Source: Drosophila pseudoobscura
Taxonomy: Eukaryota > Arthropoda > Insecta > Diptera > Drosophilidae
Assembly (NCBI RefSeq): GCF_009870125.1
Contig: NC_046680.1
Location: 11,966,001-12,030,000 of the forward strand
Length of the DNA: 64,000 nt
Reading direction: 5' to 3'
Shown: positions 34,554 to 44,639 of the stretch, piece after piece
Position numbering within the stretch: the first letter of the stretch is position 1
Layout of the letters: the number at the start of each line of letters is the position of its first letter
Program-made: the position numbers and the translations under genes
Notes under the pieces: generated by a model
The model's input: the letters and a program-made list of their open reading frames with translations, nothing else
The model's database searches: none
What the model was told of the DNA's origin: nothing

Positions 34554-35430
34554 CACAACACACAACCGCACGCTGGAAACGCTCAGAGTCGACTATTGGG
34601 AGATTTTGTGAATCTCATATGACTAGATAAGCACGCTCCGCACACCTGCCGCACGCACACGCCGACAGATTCGCACACCTTGAATTCAGCTCACAAAAAA
34701 GGCAAAAACACATCGCACATCACGAACAATGGCAAAAAATCTTTGCCGTGTAATGCCTCGCTTGTACGGCCTGAGGGCGCGTCTGGCGAATAGTCGTCTT
34801 ACTTACGCGATGGCGGCTTCACTTTCAATTCGCATTTTCTATGTAAATAAGCGCAAACAAATTTTTTTGACAGCCCCAAGTGCGTATCAGTGGTGCCAGC
34901 AAATAAAGCAAGCACTGCCAGCAGCCGCGTACGAGCCAGGCACGAGGTGAGCAAGATGCAACAAGTGGCCAGACGCCAGAGAGACGGGGCTCAAAACGAG
35001 TCTATATACGAAATATCTAACAACTATAAAGCTAAACTACAGAATTTACTCATATGTACATTCAGTTGATTGGAAAAAGGCAAGGCAATGCTCGTTGCGG
35101 GTGTGTTTCTGTAACAATGAAATCGGTATTACCTCTCTACAAAGATTTGACAGAGTTTTTGTGCCTCTTCCAAATGAACAGTATTGCACGTAGGTAAATC
35201 TACAAAGCGTTGCAAAAAAAGTTTGCCAAACAATTGGCTCAGCTCATAATATTGTAAATACGAGTATAATTGGCAAATATGCAAATTCTACCAAATTACA
35301 GACTATGAAACGACTTTAAACATATTCAAATTACATTGAAGCGATTGCAAAGACTCGACTAAAACTAAAAGCCTGCCGTGAAGCTTAGCCCACGAATACA
35401 ATTGCCAGCAGCGACTTACATACATACGTA
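34554..35430. other. Spacer between the two NAD kinase genes
   Basis: The distal promoter of copy 1 abuts the 3' end of copy 2 with about 0.9 kb between. A 73-codon ATG frame on the + strand (34729-34950) has no support and is not called. Confidence 0.5.
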
Positions 35431-36977
35431 CTAAATATCATACAATTTCATATTTTCCATCTCGTCCAGCGTGTCCTCGGAGCCGGATGCCGTCAGATCC
35501 GACAGCTCGTCGAGGCACTTCTGGCGCTTGCGCACATTCCAATGGAGGCCATCGGCGAGGGATGCAAACCAATCGGATATCTGATCCTGGGCACATATAC
35601 AGGGAACAGGATAAATGGAGGTGGTCACACGCAGGCTGTCGCCATGGAACAGCTCCTGACGGTTGCGTCCATCGAATGAGACCCACGAAGTATTGCGACT
35701 TTCAGGCGAAACGGAGACCTATGGGGAATAGTGGATCAATTAAAAAAGGTACCATTGAAAAGGAACTATTTACTCACCTTCAGTTCCACTCCCGCAGGCA
35801 CCACAATAGGCCTGAAGCTCAGAGAGTGCGGGCAAATGGGAGTTACCATAATGGCTGGCACAGAGGGATGGATCATGGAGGCACCAGCTGCTGCCGCATA
35901 CGCTGTGCTCCCAGTCGGAGTTGAAACAATCAGGCCATCGCCCTGCACGGAGGTGATGTACTTGCCATCGAGGAACAAATCAATATTGCTGAGATACGGC
36001 GACGGTCCGCGATCAATGACCACCTCGTTTAGCACGAGGATGCTGTTGGCAGCAGGTCTTGCATCTGCGTTGGCCTCCACTTTGGCCTCCTGCCGTTTGT
36101 CACCCTTGCGATGCATCACACAGCGAAGGCGGCTGCGCAGCGTGAGCGCAGCATGACCCTCCAAGACGCTGGTGAGCTGCTCTTCGAAATTGTCGAATCG
36201 AAAGGGTGTGAGAAAGCCCAGTGAGCCCAAGTGGAATGCCATCACAGGCGGCACTGATTGCTGGAACAGCTGGGAGGCGTACAGCAATGTGCCGTCCCCT
36301 CCAAGGCAGACAATAAAGTCGATGCGATCGGTTAGATCATCGCGCCCATCCCTTTCGGGCAGAAAAAAGACATTGGAATTCATTGATCTTGATGCGTACT
36401 CATGTAGACTCACTTGAAAGTGACCAACTTTTCCCTGATGGCCTTGAACTTGACATCCTCATTGAGGTGGGCATCCTCCAGCACCGCCGACTCCACCCAC
36501 ACCACCATGTTCTTTTCCTGCAACAGCCAGTCCACCAGCTGGACAAACGGCGCCAGCACCGAGGCATCGCTGACCTTCTTGATCACTAGGACTGTGAGCG
36601 GCGGTTTGTACCAGGTCAGGCGCTGGCTGGCCGGATCCTGAATCTGCATCACCATGGCGGAGTTTTTCATAATGCGTCCGCATGGTCCGAACTGCTGGAA
36701 TGGCGACGGGGCATTCAAGCTGCGCGTTCGCCTGGAATGGTAAGTGAAATTGTTTTATTATTTTATGATTATAAAAATAAACAATAAATCTAAGCCCAGA
36801 CCTAAAAATGCGATGTGCTCTGAGCACCTTTTCCCTTGGATCTCCCCGAATGCAGTTGTTGTTGCAATCGTTGTCTTGCTCCCAGCCCAAGTTATTAAAC
36901 TCCTCAATGCTCAGAGAGCTATGCTGGGGAAACAATGACCCTGAAGTCATCGACTGATCCGCTTTCATTGGAAACAT
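35431..36977 (-). CDS. NAD kinase, copy 2 (short isoform with proximal first exon)
   Basis: Exons on the complement: 36977-36802, 36731-36414, 36351-35778 and 35718-35431, giving 451 residues. Phases and intron positions are identical to copy 1. Family motifs: [94 protein letters not shown] and [18 protein letters not shown]. This copy keeps the HLGSLGF and NEVVIDRG forms found in human NADK, where copy 1 has YLGSLGF and NEVVINRG. The first exon encodes [20 protein letters not shown] and ends HRIF(R), parallel to DPRIL(R) in copy 1. The C-terminal 50 residues ([20 protein letters not shown]..) are nearly identical between copies. Confidence 0.94.
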
Positions 36978-37568
36978 GCTGCAATTTATGTACTATTTAA
37001 CTATGTATTATTAAATTGTAATAACTTTTGAACGCGTTCTCTGAACTTTTCAAGGCAATGGCTAATCTTACAAAACGGTTTATGGACTTGAATGCAAATG
37101 GAGGTTTTAAAGAAGCAAGAGCGAAAGAAGAGATAGAGAGAGTTCTCACTCTTGTGCTGTCGGAGAGTGCTTTCTTGTGCTAAAGAATAACTAAAGAAGA
37201 GATCAAAATAACGATGACCAAATGATTTACAGTTGTTAATCTTTCAGAGTAGAATAGAACCAAGCACAAAACAGACCTTCCTTTATGCTGCAATCGAAAC
37301 ATTAGCCGAAATTTGATATTCGTTGTAAAAAAATTCTTCTTGAGATGATATTCCAATCAAACAAATGTTTTTCTTCAAAACTTTGCGAAATTCCATGTAA
37401 ATCTAAGCACTACTATTACATTGGCCGCAACTGTCGTGCGTTCCTTGCCTCGATCGAAAACAGTGCATCCCAAGAACTGATTCATATTACATATTCTAAT
37501 TTATGAAGCCGATCCACTCTTTACACACAGCGTAATTTTATCGACTAGGAAATGGGTGCTGGACTTAC

Positions 37569-37870
37569 GGCCATGTGCCGGAGCGTTGCCGTTGCATACC
37601 TGACGCAAAGCAGTTGTTGTCCAGATCAGATTTATCGGCGCCGCCAGACGAGCCAAATGCATCCAGGCTATTGCCATTCAAATCTCTTTGGACTTTCCTC
37701 AGGTCTGTGTCTGGTTTATGCAGACTACGCTCCAGGCAACGTCGCGTCATGGCATTGAACCCATCCTGGTGATGATGATAGTCCGAATAATTTGCCAGGC
37801 CGTAGTGCCAGCGCTGCTTAAGCCGATGCTCATGGAGGGTCGCCAAATCAATGTCCGAGAGACAGGCCAT
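37569..37870 (-). CDS. NAD kinase copy 2, alternative first exon (..SGTWP)
   Basis: ATG at 37870 encodes MACLSDIDLATLHEHRLKQR and continues hydrophilic to RQRSGTW. It ends CC|GTAAGT in phase 2, joining the body exon at 36731. It is homologous to 29494-29172. The intron between it and the proximal first exon (36978-37568) is only 0.6 kb, against 2.4 kb in copy 1. Confidence 0.87.
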
Positions 37871-38736
37871 ATCTGGGAGACAACCGACGAGTAACGATTT
37901 TGGGACTGCAGTTTTGTATTTGCGAGTATTTTGGAATGCAGTCAGACCGCCTCGAGTTCTTTTAAAGGGCCCAAGGTTAAATTTGTTTTCAAAATGGAAT
38001 TTGTTTCGAAAATATCACGCCCACGCAGACAAACAAAAGTATTCACGTGTATGATTGATGAGACACCAAAATATTGTATGCCCTGAATTGTGTCAACGCT
38101 TGTACACCACCGAGGAGAGATAATGGGTAAAGTTAAACAGAAAAAGAGAAAGTGTTTTATCAGCGTTGGAAAAACGGGTAATCAGAAATGCATTTAGGCG
38201 ATGATTTTAAACGAAATTCGCTTGCTTGGTCTTTTGTTTTTCGTTGTCACGGTGACACTTTTCTTCCGAGTTTTCTCTTGATTACTTCACACAGCTGGCC
38301 GGAAAAATTGACGCAATAGCCACTAGAGCAGAGGCAACACCGGGCGATCGCGTTGTCGAGTGACAACTGAAAAACTGCTGCACAGGGTTTGGTTTGGTTT
38401 GTTTGTCTCATGAAAAGCCAGGGCAGCGCTCGAAACAGCTGATGGCACGGCAGTGTTTGCGATTCGCGCGCATGCGTGGAGGCGGCCTTGGCTAGCAATT
38501 ATTCAATTGATAACGCAGCCGCTGCTGTGGCACGAATCAATTGCCAAAATTAGAACGCACGTGAATGAATCAAATCAAAAATATAACCAAAGAAACACTT
38601 TCCAATTTGGAGGGAACTTGAATCAACAAATACATTAAGGAGGGGGACTTGGCTGGGCAGTACAAGACCGCACAATCAACTTAGATAAGAACCGTGTAGA
38701 GAAGCATGCAAATGTAGGCAGATGATAAGGCCTTAC
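37871..38736 (-). other. Intron of NAD kinase copy 2
   Basis: About 0.87 kb containing the presumed promoter of the MACLSD exon. No coding exon is supported. Confidence 0.5.
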
Positions 38737-38936
38737 CACCACCAGCTGCTGGTCATATGCCCCCCACCCAGGCCGGGCGCCGAAGAAGCCGCCTCCAAAG
38801 TTGCTAGGGCTGGGTCTGCGGCATGCAACAGATGAACCTCGCCCTCTCCATCCACAGCGTCTGCAATGGGGCATGGGCATGGCAGTGTCTGCTTTGGACT
38901 GTCCCCCGCCGCTGCTGGCGTCAGTGGGGCGGACAT
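38737..38936 (-). CDS. NAD kinase copy 2, alternative first exon (..WWW)
   Basis: ATG at 38936 encodes MSAPLTPAAAGDSPKQTLPC, then an acidic and alanine-rich stretch with HLLHAAD and SSAPGLGGG, ending MTSSWW. It ends TG|GTAAGG in phase 2 (WWW after joining). It is homologous to 32271-32021. The duplicated non-coding block starts directly at this ATG, whereas in copy 1 about 250 bp separate them. The C-P-C-P cluster is unremarkable low complexity. Confidence 0.78.
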
Positions 38937-39602
38937 CTTCTTTGGCCGCAAGCAATTCGAGATGAATTTAGGTCCACATTGGTGCTCGCGAAGCAGATAT
39001 CACAGGTCAGTTGTCGGCAATAACAATTGTTTCAAACATTAAAACACACAAATTTAAAGACGTAAGACATTGTTTATTGCAATTATACGTCACAGTTTCA
39101 AAATATACCAAAATATACTGACGAATTGTTTGTATTAAGATTCCATCTTATTCCTTGATTTTGATATTCGGTTGAATATTACTAGCTAGCTGGGTCTCTC
39201 AGCGCTGAGCTCATAGTTTTATCCGATTGACGAATCGATTTGCTAAATGTCGCATTAATTTTGAGCACTCATCTTTATGTAATTGCGTCTAAAATAATGT
39301 TTAAATAAAAAAGGACAACAAAAAGTCCTTAATTTTACTTCCCTACTACACGATTGTTACATATGAACTACATTTGCATGTAATTATCAAAAGCGACACT
39401 TGAAAGGGAAGGTGTACATTTAAAACATTTGTTTCATATAAGCCCCATTTGACATGAATTTTTAATTTTTCAAATAATTTAGATTTTGATGGCAAGCGAT
39501 CAGGATTTCGATCACGAATTAGCAATCGATAGGACCTGGGACACGGCTATAAATGGCATTTCTACACGTTTTCTACATTGGGGCATTGGAAAAGAGGGCG
39601 CT
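38933..39602 (-). repeat. Duplicated non-coding block, copy 2
   Basis: Direct repeat partner of 32521-33222, shorter by about 30 bp and with scattered substitutions and small indels. It includes two overlapping AAATATACYRA-type motifs near 39.10 kb. The part at 39.09-39.32 kb is a member of the dispersed repeat family. Confidence 0.8.
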
Positions 39603-40633
39603 TTCAAAAATACTGGAAACTAGCAAATACTGGAAATTACTATGAAAACTATAAACACTTGCAAGTTGTGTGAGCTAGACATGGTGGCAATATAACTATA
39701 CAAATTAAGTATATATATTGAAATATATTGAAGATATTGTTCAAATATACCATTATATACTGTTAATGTATCTTTAACTCAATTTCGACGTTGAAAAATG
39801 CAAAAAATATATAATATATGTACCGTATGTGGTCACCCTGTATGGTGCTTTCAGTTTTCGGTTAGAGAGAGCACTATGTCGATATGTATTTTGCGATATA
39901 AACGGTTTTTTAAATAGAACATTTTTAAATACCCTACCTATAAGATTGGGCTAAAAAATTGTGAAACTCTGCGAATTGAGTTACACTTTAAAATGGGTTG
40001 TGCTTGTATATAAAGTATTGGGCGTTAGTTTCGCAAGTTGTTGAATTAAATACAAAATATACCGTTGCCGAGAGTGGTATAATTTTCTGGAATTTTAATT
40101 TTATAAAATTGAGTAGATTTTCACATCAAAGTTAAAGAAATGAAGTGTCAATCGATAAAAAAAAGTATATGGAACTCGGTTTTTATTGACTTTTAAGGTA
40201 TATTGTCATGGTGGACCTTTTGTCCACTTGCTTTCTGTTTTTGACCCTATTTCGCGTACCTCGAATATCTAATATTTATAGGGAATTTCTTCCCAATTTT
40301 AATATACATTTTTCTAAAAGGAGCAAAAACGTAAGTGCCTACGGAATGAAACAGTTTCTCGAGATGCTACGTATATTACTTGTAGGACAAAAAGTCAAAA
40401 GGCGCGCTTTTTAAACTCGAAATATATTATTGCTTATATTTGAGATGTATGATTGTATTTTCATTCACAAAAGTGGTTTCCATTCAGTTTTTTGACTAAC
40501 TGAACGAAAGCTAAATTTAGCTCCGGATATATGCAAATTTACCGAGCACGTGAATTGGTTTTTTTTTTTGCCAAAATAAATGTATTAGCATCATTTTGTG
40601 TTTTTTGTATGTTTATGGAAGGTCCCCACTCAC
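39603..40633 (-). other. AT-rich intron DNA of NAD kinase copy 2
   Basis: Very AT-rich, with ATATATTGAAATATATTG runs at 39.71-39.73 kb. A 68-codon frame at 40208-40414 (+) has an ATG but no other support. No gene is called. Confidence 0.5.
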
Positions 40634-40812
40634 CGAAATTGTTTACGCCTCTCACTCAGGTCTAAGACGCGCCTTCTCAAGGGTTGTGGAGAATTCCCCG
40701 GCGATGATGTCGTTGCCGCTGCTGCACCCTCGTCATCGTCCTCCACGGACGTGGATGTGGAAATCAAATTGGCCACCATTTTGCGGGCCAGCTCCAGGTC
40801 CTCCTCACGCAT
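40634..40812 (-). CDS. NAD kinase copy 2, most distal first exon (MREED..)
   Basis: ATG at 40812 encodes MREEDLELARKMVANLISTS, an acidic plus A/T/S-rich middle, and RRRVLDLSERRKQF. It ends CG|GTGAGT in phase 2 (..[12 protein letters not shown]). It is homologous to the MNPED exon of copy 1, sharing (E)ED.(Q/E)xAR(Q/K)MV, SP, LRR and (K/R)xQFR. Confidence 0.8.
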
Positions 40813-41408
40813 TTCAAGCTCAAGTCGTTATTACCGTGGACAACCGCACTGATTCGGTGGCGAAATGAAACTAAATGCCTTTTCACACCAGGTTTTCCAA
40901 AATATATACAATGCATGCGCATATGTAATAATGTTTGTACATTTTCGAGAGTAGAAGTTGAATAAGATGCTGAGCCCGCCCCACTCGTACTTTGAATTCA
41001 TTAAGTGCTCCGGGCGGCAGCAGAAAGTGCCGGGAGCTGGGGCAATTTACATATTTAGAGCAACTTTTACAAACAAGCTATATTTTGGCGGCCTCCTGGG
41101 CGTGCACAGTCTGAAAGATTTATAAACTATGCGTAAATTAATTGCTCCCTACCCCCCAAGGCGTGCAGAGGTGAGACGGATAATAGATACCTGAAGGCAA
41201 TGCTAAAACAATCTTTGCATGAATTAAAACGGTCCATAATTTGAACACTTCACCCACTGGCGCCATCTGGCGGGTTGTCCACACTGCGGAAATTTGGTAT
41301 TGCTTTCTGGGAGGGTTTGGTCACTTTAAAAAGCAGGCTGATTCCAACCGATAGAGAGGGGGTAATTTAATTTTTTTTTTAACAATTTAGCCACAAAATT
41401 CGCTCAAA
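40813..41408. promoter_or_regulatory. Divergent promoter region, NAD kinase copy 2 / Roe1
   Basis: Under 600 bp separate the distal NAD kinase ATG (-) from the Roe1 ATG (+). It contains GGCGCCATCTGGCGGG at about 41259-41274 and TGGTCACTTT near 41319, a partial match to the fly housekeeping Motif 1. No TATA box fits either gene. Confidence 0.5.
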
Positions 41409-42246
41409 ATGGCATCGAAAGCCGGATTATCCTTGCAAGTTTTTGGCCGCAGCTTGAGCCAGCTCAAAGCCGTAGTCAGTGCACACAATTCAAGGTAAGT
41501 TTGCCGCATTCTTCCTCTTTTCTGTGACGTAATGAACGCACGTTTGTCTGCAACAACATCTTATCGCAATTTGTCCGGGTTCTATAGTTTCTTGCGTCAG
41601 GCCACCACAGCCCTGGCAAATGGACGCCCCTACAGCACTGAGAAGCAGCCGGAGGAAGCCGCTGCATCTGCCGCTGGAGCGGAACAAAAAGCCGTCTCCC
41701 CGGAGGTTGATCGTCTCACGAAAGAGCTGGCCGACTCCAAGGAGCAGAAATCGGAACTGATGGACAAGTATAAGCGCGCCCTGGCAGAGAGCGAGAACAT
41801 GCGTACGCGTCTGAACAAACAGATCAGTGATGCGAAGATTTTCGGCATCCAGAGCTTCTGCAAGGATCTGCTGGAGGTCGCCGACACACTCGGCCACGCT
41901 ACACAGGCAGTGCCTAAGGACAAGGTATGACGTTTGCCCCATGGCATAGTAAAGTAATCGAGTCTAACTTGCGCCTACTTTACAGCTGAGTGACAATGCT
42001 GATCTGAAGAGCCTGTACGAGGGTCTCACCATGACTCGCGCCTCATTGCTGCAGGTGTTCAAGCGTCACGGTCTGGAAGCTGTGGACCCACTCAACCAGA
42101 AGTTCGATCCCAATCTGCATGAGGCTCTGTTCCAGAAGGAGGACAAAACCGTTGAGGCCAACACCGTGGTGGAGGTTACCAAATTGGGCTACAAGCTACA
42201 CGAGCGATGCATACGCCCTGCCCTAGTGGGTGTATCGAAGTGTTGA
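41409..42246 (+). CDS. Roe1: Mitochondrial GrpE homologue, nucleotide exchange factor for mtHsp70
   Basis: It releases ADP from mitochondrial Hsp70 in the matrix during protein import and folding. Exons 41409-41494, 41588-41924 and 41986-42246 give 227 residues, about the length of yeast Mge1. The N-terminus is a basic, acid-poor targeting sequence (MASKAGLSLQVFGRSLSQLK), probably cut near RPYST at about residues 42-46. A long helix follows (DRLTKELADSKEQKSELMDK), then AESENMRTRLNKQISDAK. The GrpE core has LLEVADTLGHA, GLTMTRASLLQVFKRHGLE and the GrpE signature region VVEVTKLGYKLHERCIRPAL, ending VGVSKC. Intron phases agree. Poly(A) signal at 42564. Confidence 0.96.
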
Positions 42247-42563
42247 TAGCTGTGCCCGCCTCAGGTCATGCAAAGTTTCTCCGACCAATGTCCATATTTT
42301 GTGTGTCCCCCGCCCCCGAGCAAGAATCGTTTACATAGTCTACACAAGAGAAGTCTTCATTGTTTGCAATTTGTTTTATCCTGCAAAATTCCCGTACGTA
42401 AACCCTATGTAAATACAAATGATCCAAAATTCATGCGGATCGGATCGCTTGCGAATTTAAAATTCCTCTTAGTTGCTAAGTGATCGATGACTAGACTCAA
42501 TGGCTACAGATTTTTACCACACGCGTAGCCATCGAGAGTTCCACTTTAAGGTTTAATTACGAT

Positions 42564-42569
42564 AATAAA
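42564..42569 (+). terminator. poly(A) signal of Roe1
   Basis: AATAAA about 320 nt after the stop. Confidence 0.6.
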
Positions 42570-42954
42570 AACATGTTTTAGTTGAAAGAGTTCCGAGATT
42601 TTTTGGATTTTCTACCGGGTGTCCATATACATCCTTTTTCCTTCGTTTTTCAGATTTTCTCAAACTCCCTCAGAAATCCGAAACGAACCCCTCTTGAAAA
42701 AAATTGTAAATACTGCAGGTAGAGAAAATAACAAAAGCAAACGCATTCCTTCGCGTCGCGTAGGTGGAAAATTCAATGGAAATCTGAGATTTTCTATGGC
42801 ACAGCAGGTAGATTCAGCACGTTCTCGAGAATTAATAGAAACCCTCGAAGCGACTTCCATGAAACCAGATCTGTTTGATGGTTCAAAATTCTATTTCGAA
42901 ATGTCTGATGAGCTGATCTGTGTTAGTTGTCCTTTAACCTTTGAAGTGAGCAGA

Positions 42955-44121
42955 ATGTTTGGTCTGCTGGTGCGTTTCCTCTGGCCTCTGGCTCTGCTCC
43001 AATGCATCAATGCCCGAGTGACCCTGATGCCAAAGTTCTACGGCCAGGATAGTGCAGTCATAGTCGATGCGGAACGAAAGGTGCCTTCGAAACTAGACTC
43101 AAAGCTGCAGAATGCTTTGTACTACAATTTCCCCGTCTACAAGCTGATAAAGCCAGGCGTACAAACTACCACAACTACAACGGCTGCCCCTGTCCCAACT
43201 AACTCTGAGTACCCAAGTGATTTGCTCGAGATTGCCCAAACGAAGCTGGGCCTGAAGGTGCTGCCGAGCATAAGCGAGCTTGGACAGTTAATTGGGACCC
43301 GCAGCAATAGTGAAACTATCGAGTACGTCCGTTCGCTGACCTCCAATGAACAGGGTATAGCCTTGATGAAAGATTATCTGGAGACGCTGGACTATGAGCT
43401 GTCCGAAGATGTGCCGGATAGCGTCGACGATGGTGACGACGCTAGCGATGATGACAATACCATGGACAATGCAGATGTCGAAGCGGACTTTGACGAGCGC
43501 CCACGACTGGAGACGACGAGTAGGTCCACCATAACCACCAAAAAACCCGAGATGCAGGGAAGCCTTCTTCAACGTTTCGGCGACTTTATGAAGCAGTACA
43601 GCTTATGGTCGGAGACCACCACGACTGCAGCTCCAGCCACGAGGAAGCCCATGCCTTCGGCCGTCTCGTTCAAGCCCGTGTTTGTGGCGCCACCAGGCGC
43701 GGCCCACATGCGTCCTCTTCTAGTGCGCCAGCCTCTACCCTATCACTATCCCATTCCACTGCGTCCTGTGATGATCCCAGCGAAGCCAACTCAAGTGCCC
43801 AGCACGACGGCGGCACCCAGGCCAAATAAGGTACCCCACTTGAACACGCCCAAGCACATAGATGTTGAGATGCAATCTCCTCCTGTGGCCACACATGTGC
43901 GCCAGTTAGCTGAAATGGCGAACATCTCCCCCCAGGTACTAGATGGCTTCCTGAAGCAACAGCCCAAACTGGCGGAGCTGGCCAAGCGGGTGAGCACCCT
44001 GTCCCTCAGTCAGGACCAGACGCGAGCAATGGACTCCCAGATCTTCATGGCCGTCAAGAGGGCCCTGTCCCAAAATGAGGAACTGAAACGCCTGCTAGAA
44101 TCGGCCCAGACATTAAAATAG
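42955..44121 (+). CDS. Secreted threonine/proline-rich protein, unrecognised
   Basis: A single exon of 388 codons. The chosen start, MFGLLVRFLWPLALLQCINA, is a textbook signal peptide with a cleavage site after NA. The mature protein has an ordered N-terminal part (VTLMPKFYGQDSAVIVDAER) and a helical part (LLEIAQTKLGLKVLPSISEL). A strongly acidic stretch follows (DDGDDASDDDNTMDNADVEA, about residues 160-180), then TTTTAAP-type linkers and a P-rich region. The helical C-terminus (QLAEMANISPQVLDGFLKQQ) runs to the end. An extracellular-matrix or haemolymph role fits but is inference. The frame is open upstream to 42619, with in-frame ATGs at 42799 and later. If those are used, the signal peptide would become an internal membrane helix. 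Poly(A) signal at 44161. Confidence 0.8.
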   Translation: MFGLLVRFLWPLALLQCINARVTLMPKFYGQDSAVIVDAERKVPSKLDSKLQNALYYNFPVYKLIKPGVQTTTTTTAAPVPTNSEYPSDLLEIAQTKLGLKVLPSISELGQLIGTRSNSETIEYVRSLTSNEQGIALMKDYLETLDYELSEDVPDSVDDGDDASDDDNTMDNADVEADFDERPRLETTSRSTITTKKPEMQGSLLQRFGDFMKQYSLWSETTTTAAPATRKPMPSAVSFKPVFVAPPGAAHMRPLLVRQPLPYHYPIPLRPVMIPAKPTQVPSTTAAPRPNKVPHLNTPKHIDVEMQSPPVATHVRQLAEMANISPQVLDGFLKQQPKLAELAKRVSTLSLSQDQTRAMDSQIFMAVKRALSQNEELKRLLESAQTLK

Positions 44122-44160
44122 GGTTCACGTGTAAATTAGTTTAAGGCTATCATTAAAGAA

Positions 44161-44166
44161 AATAAA
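44161..44166 (+). terminator. poly(A) signal of the secreted protein gene
   Basis: AATAAA 40 nt after the stop at 44121. Confidence 0.6.
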
Positions 44167-44639
44167 AGTCGTCTGTATAGAATCGTACATAACCAAAGTC
44201 TGGGCAGTCACGTTGTGGCTAACACCTCAAAATGCAAAAGTCTGAGTCATTTGGAACCAATACATTATTAAATGCTGCCTACTATTATCTGGCGCTGTGT
44301 GCATAAATGTGGCCGACGTGTGGATCAGGCCACCGATTAATGTTTGAGCGCCATGCGGTCTGGGTTGCATAAATCATTCATGTCTGACAATTTAATTTAA
44401 GTGCACAGCCACGGGTTAGCTGAGCACTTTGGTAATTTTGTCGGTTAGTTTTCTCTTTGTCCTTTAAAATAGCACTCGCTAGCTCTGGGTTTGAGCAAAC
44501 GAGCGTGCATAGGACAGCACGTGTTTCTTTATAAAATCTATACAACATTTAAACGACGCACACAAAAAAGAACCAAGCGCAGCCGCTTTTTGAAATAAAA
44601 TTAAAATTAAAATTTTTTGAAAACGTGTTTCAAATTAGG

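Noticed and set aside
34729-34950. 73-codon ATG frame divergent from NAD kinase copy 1
   Set aside because: No counterpart near copy 2, no poly(A) signal, and composition like the surrounding promoter DNA.
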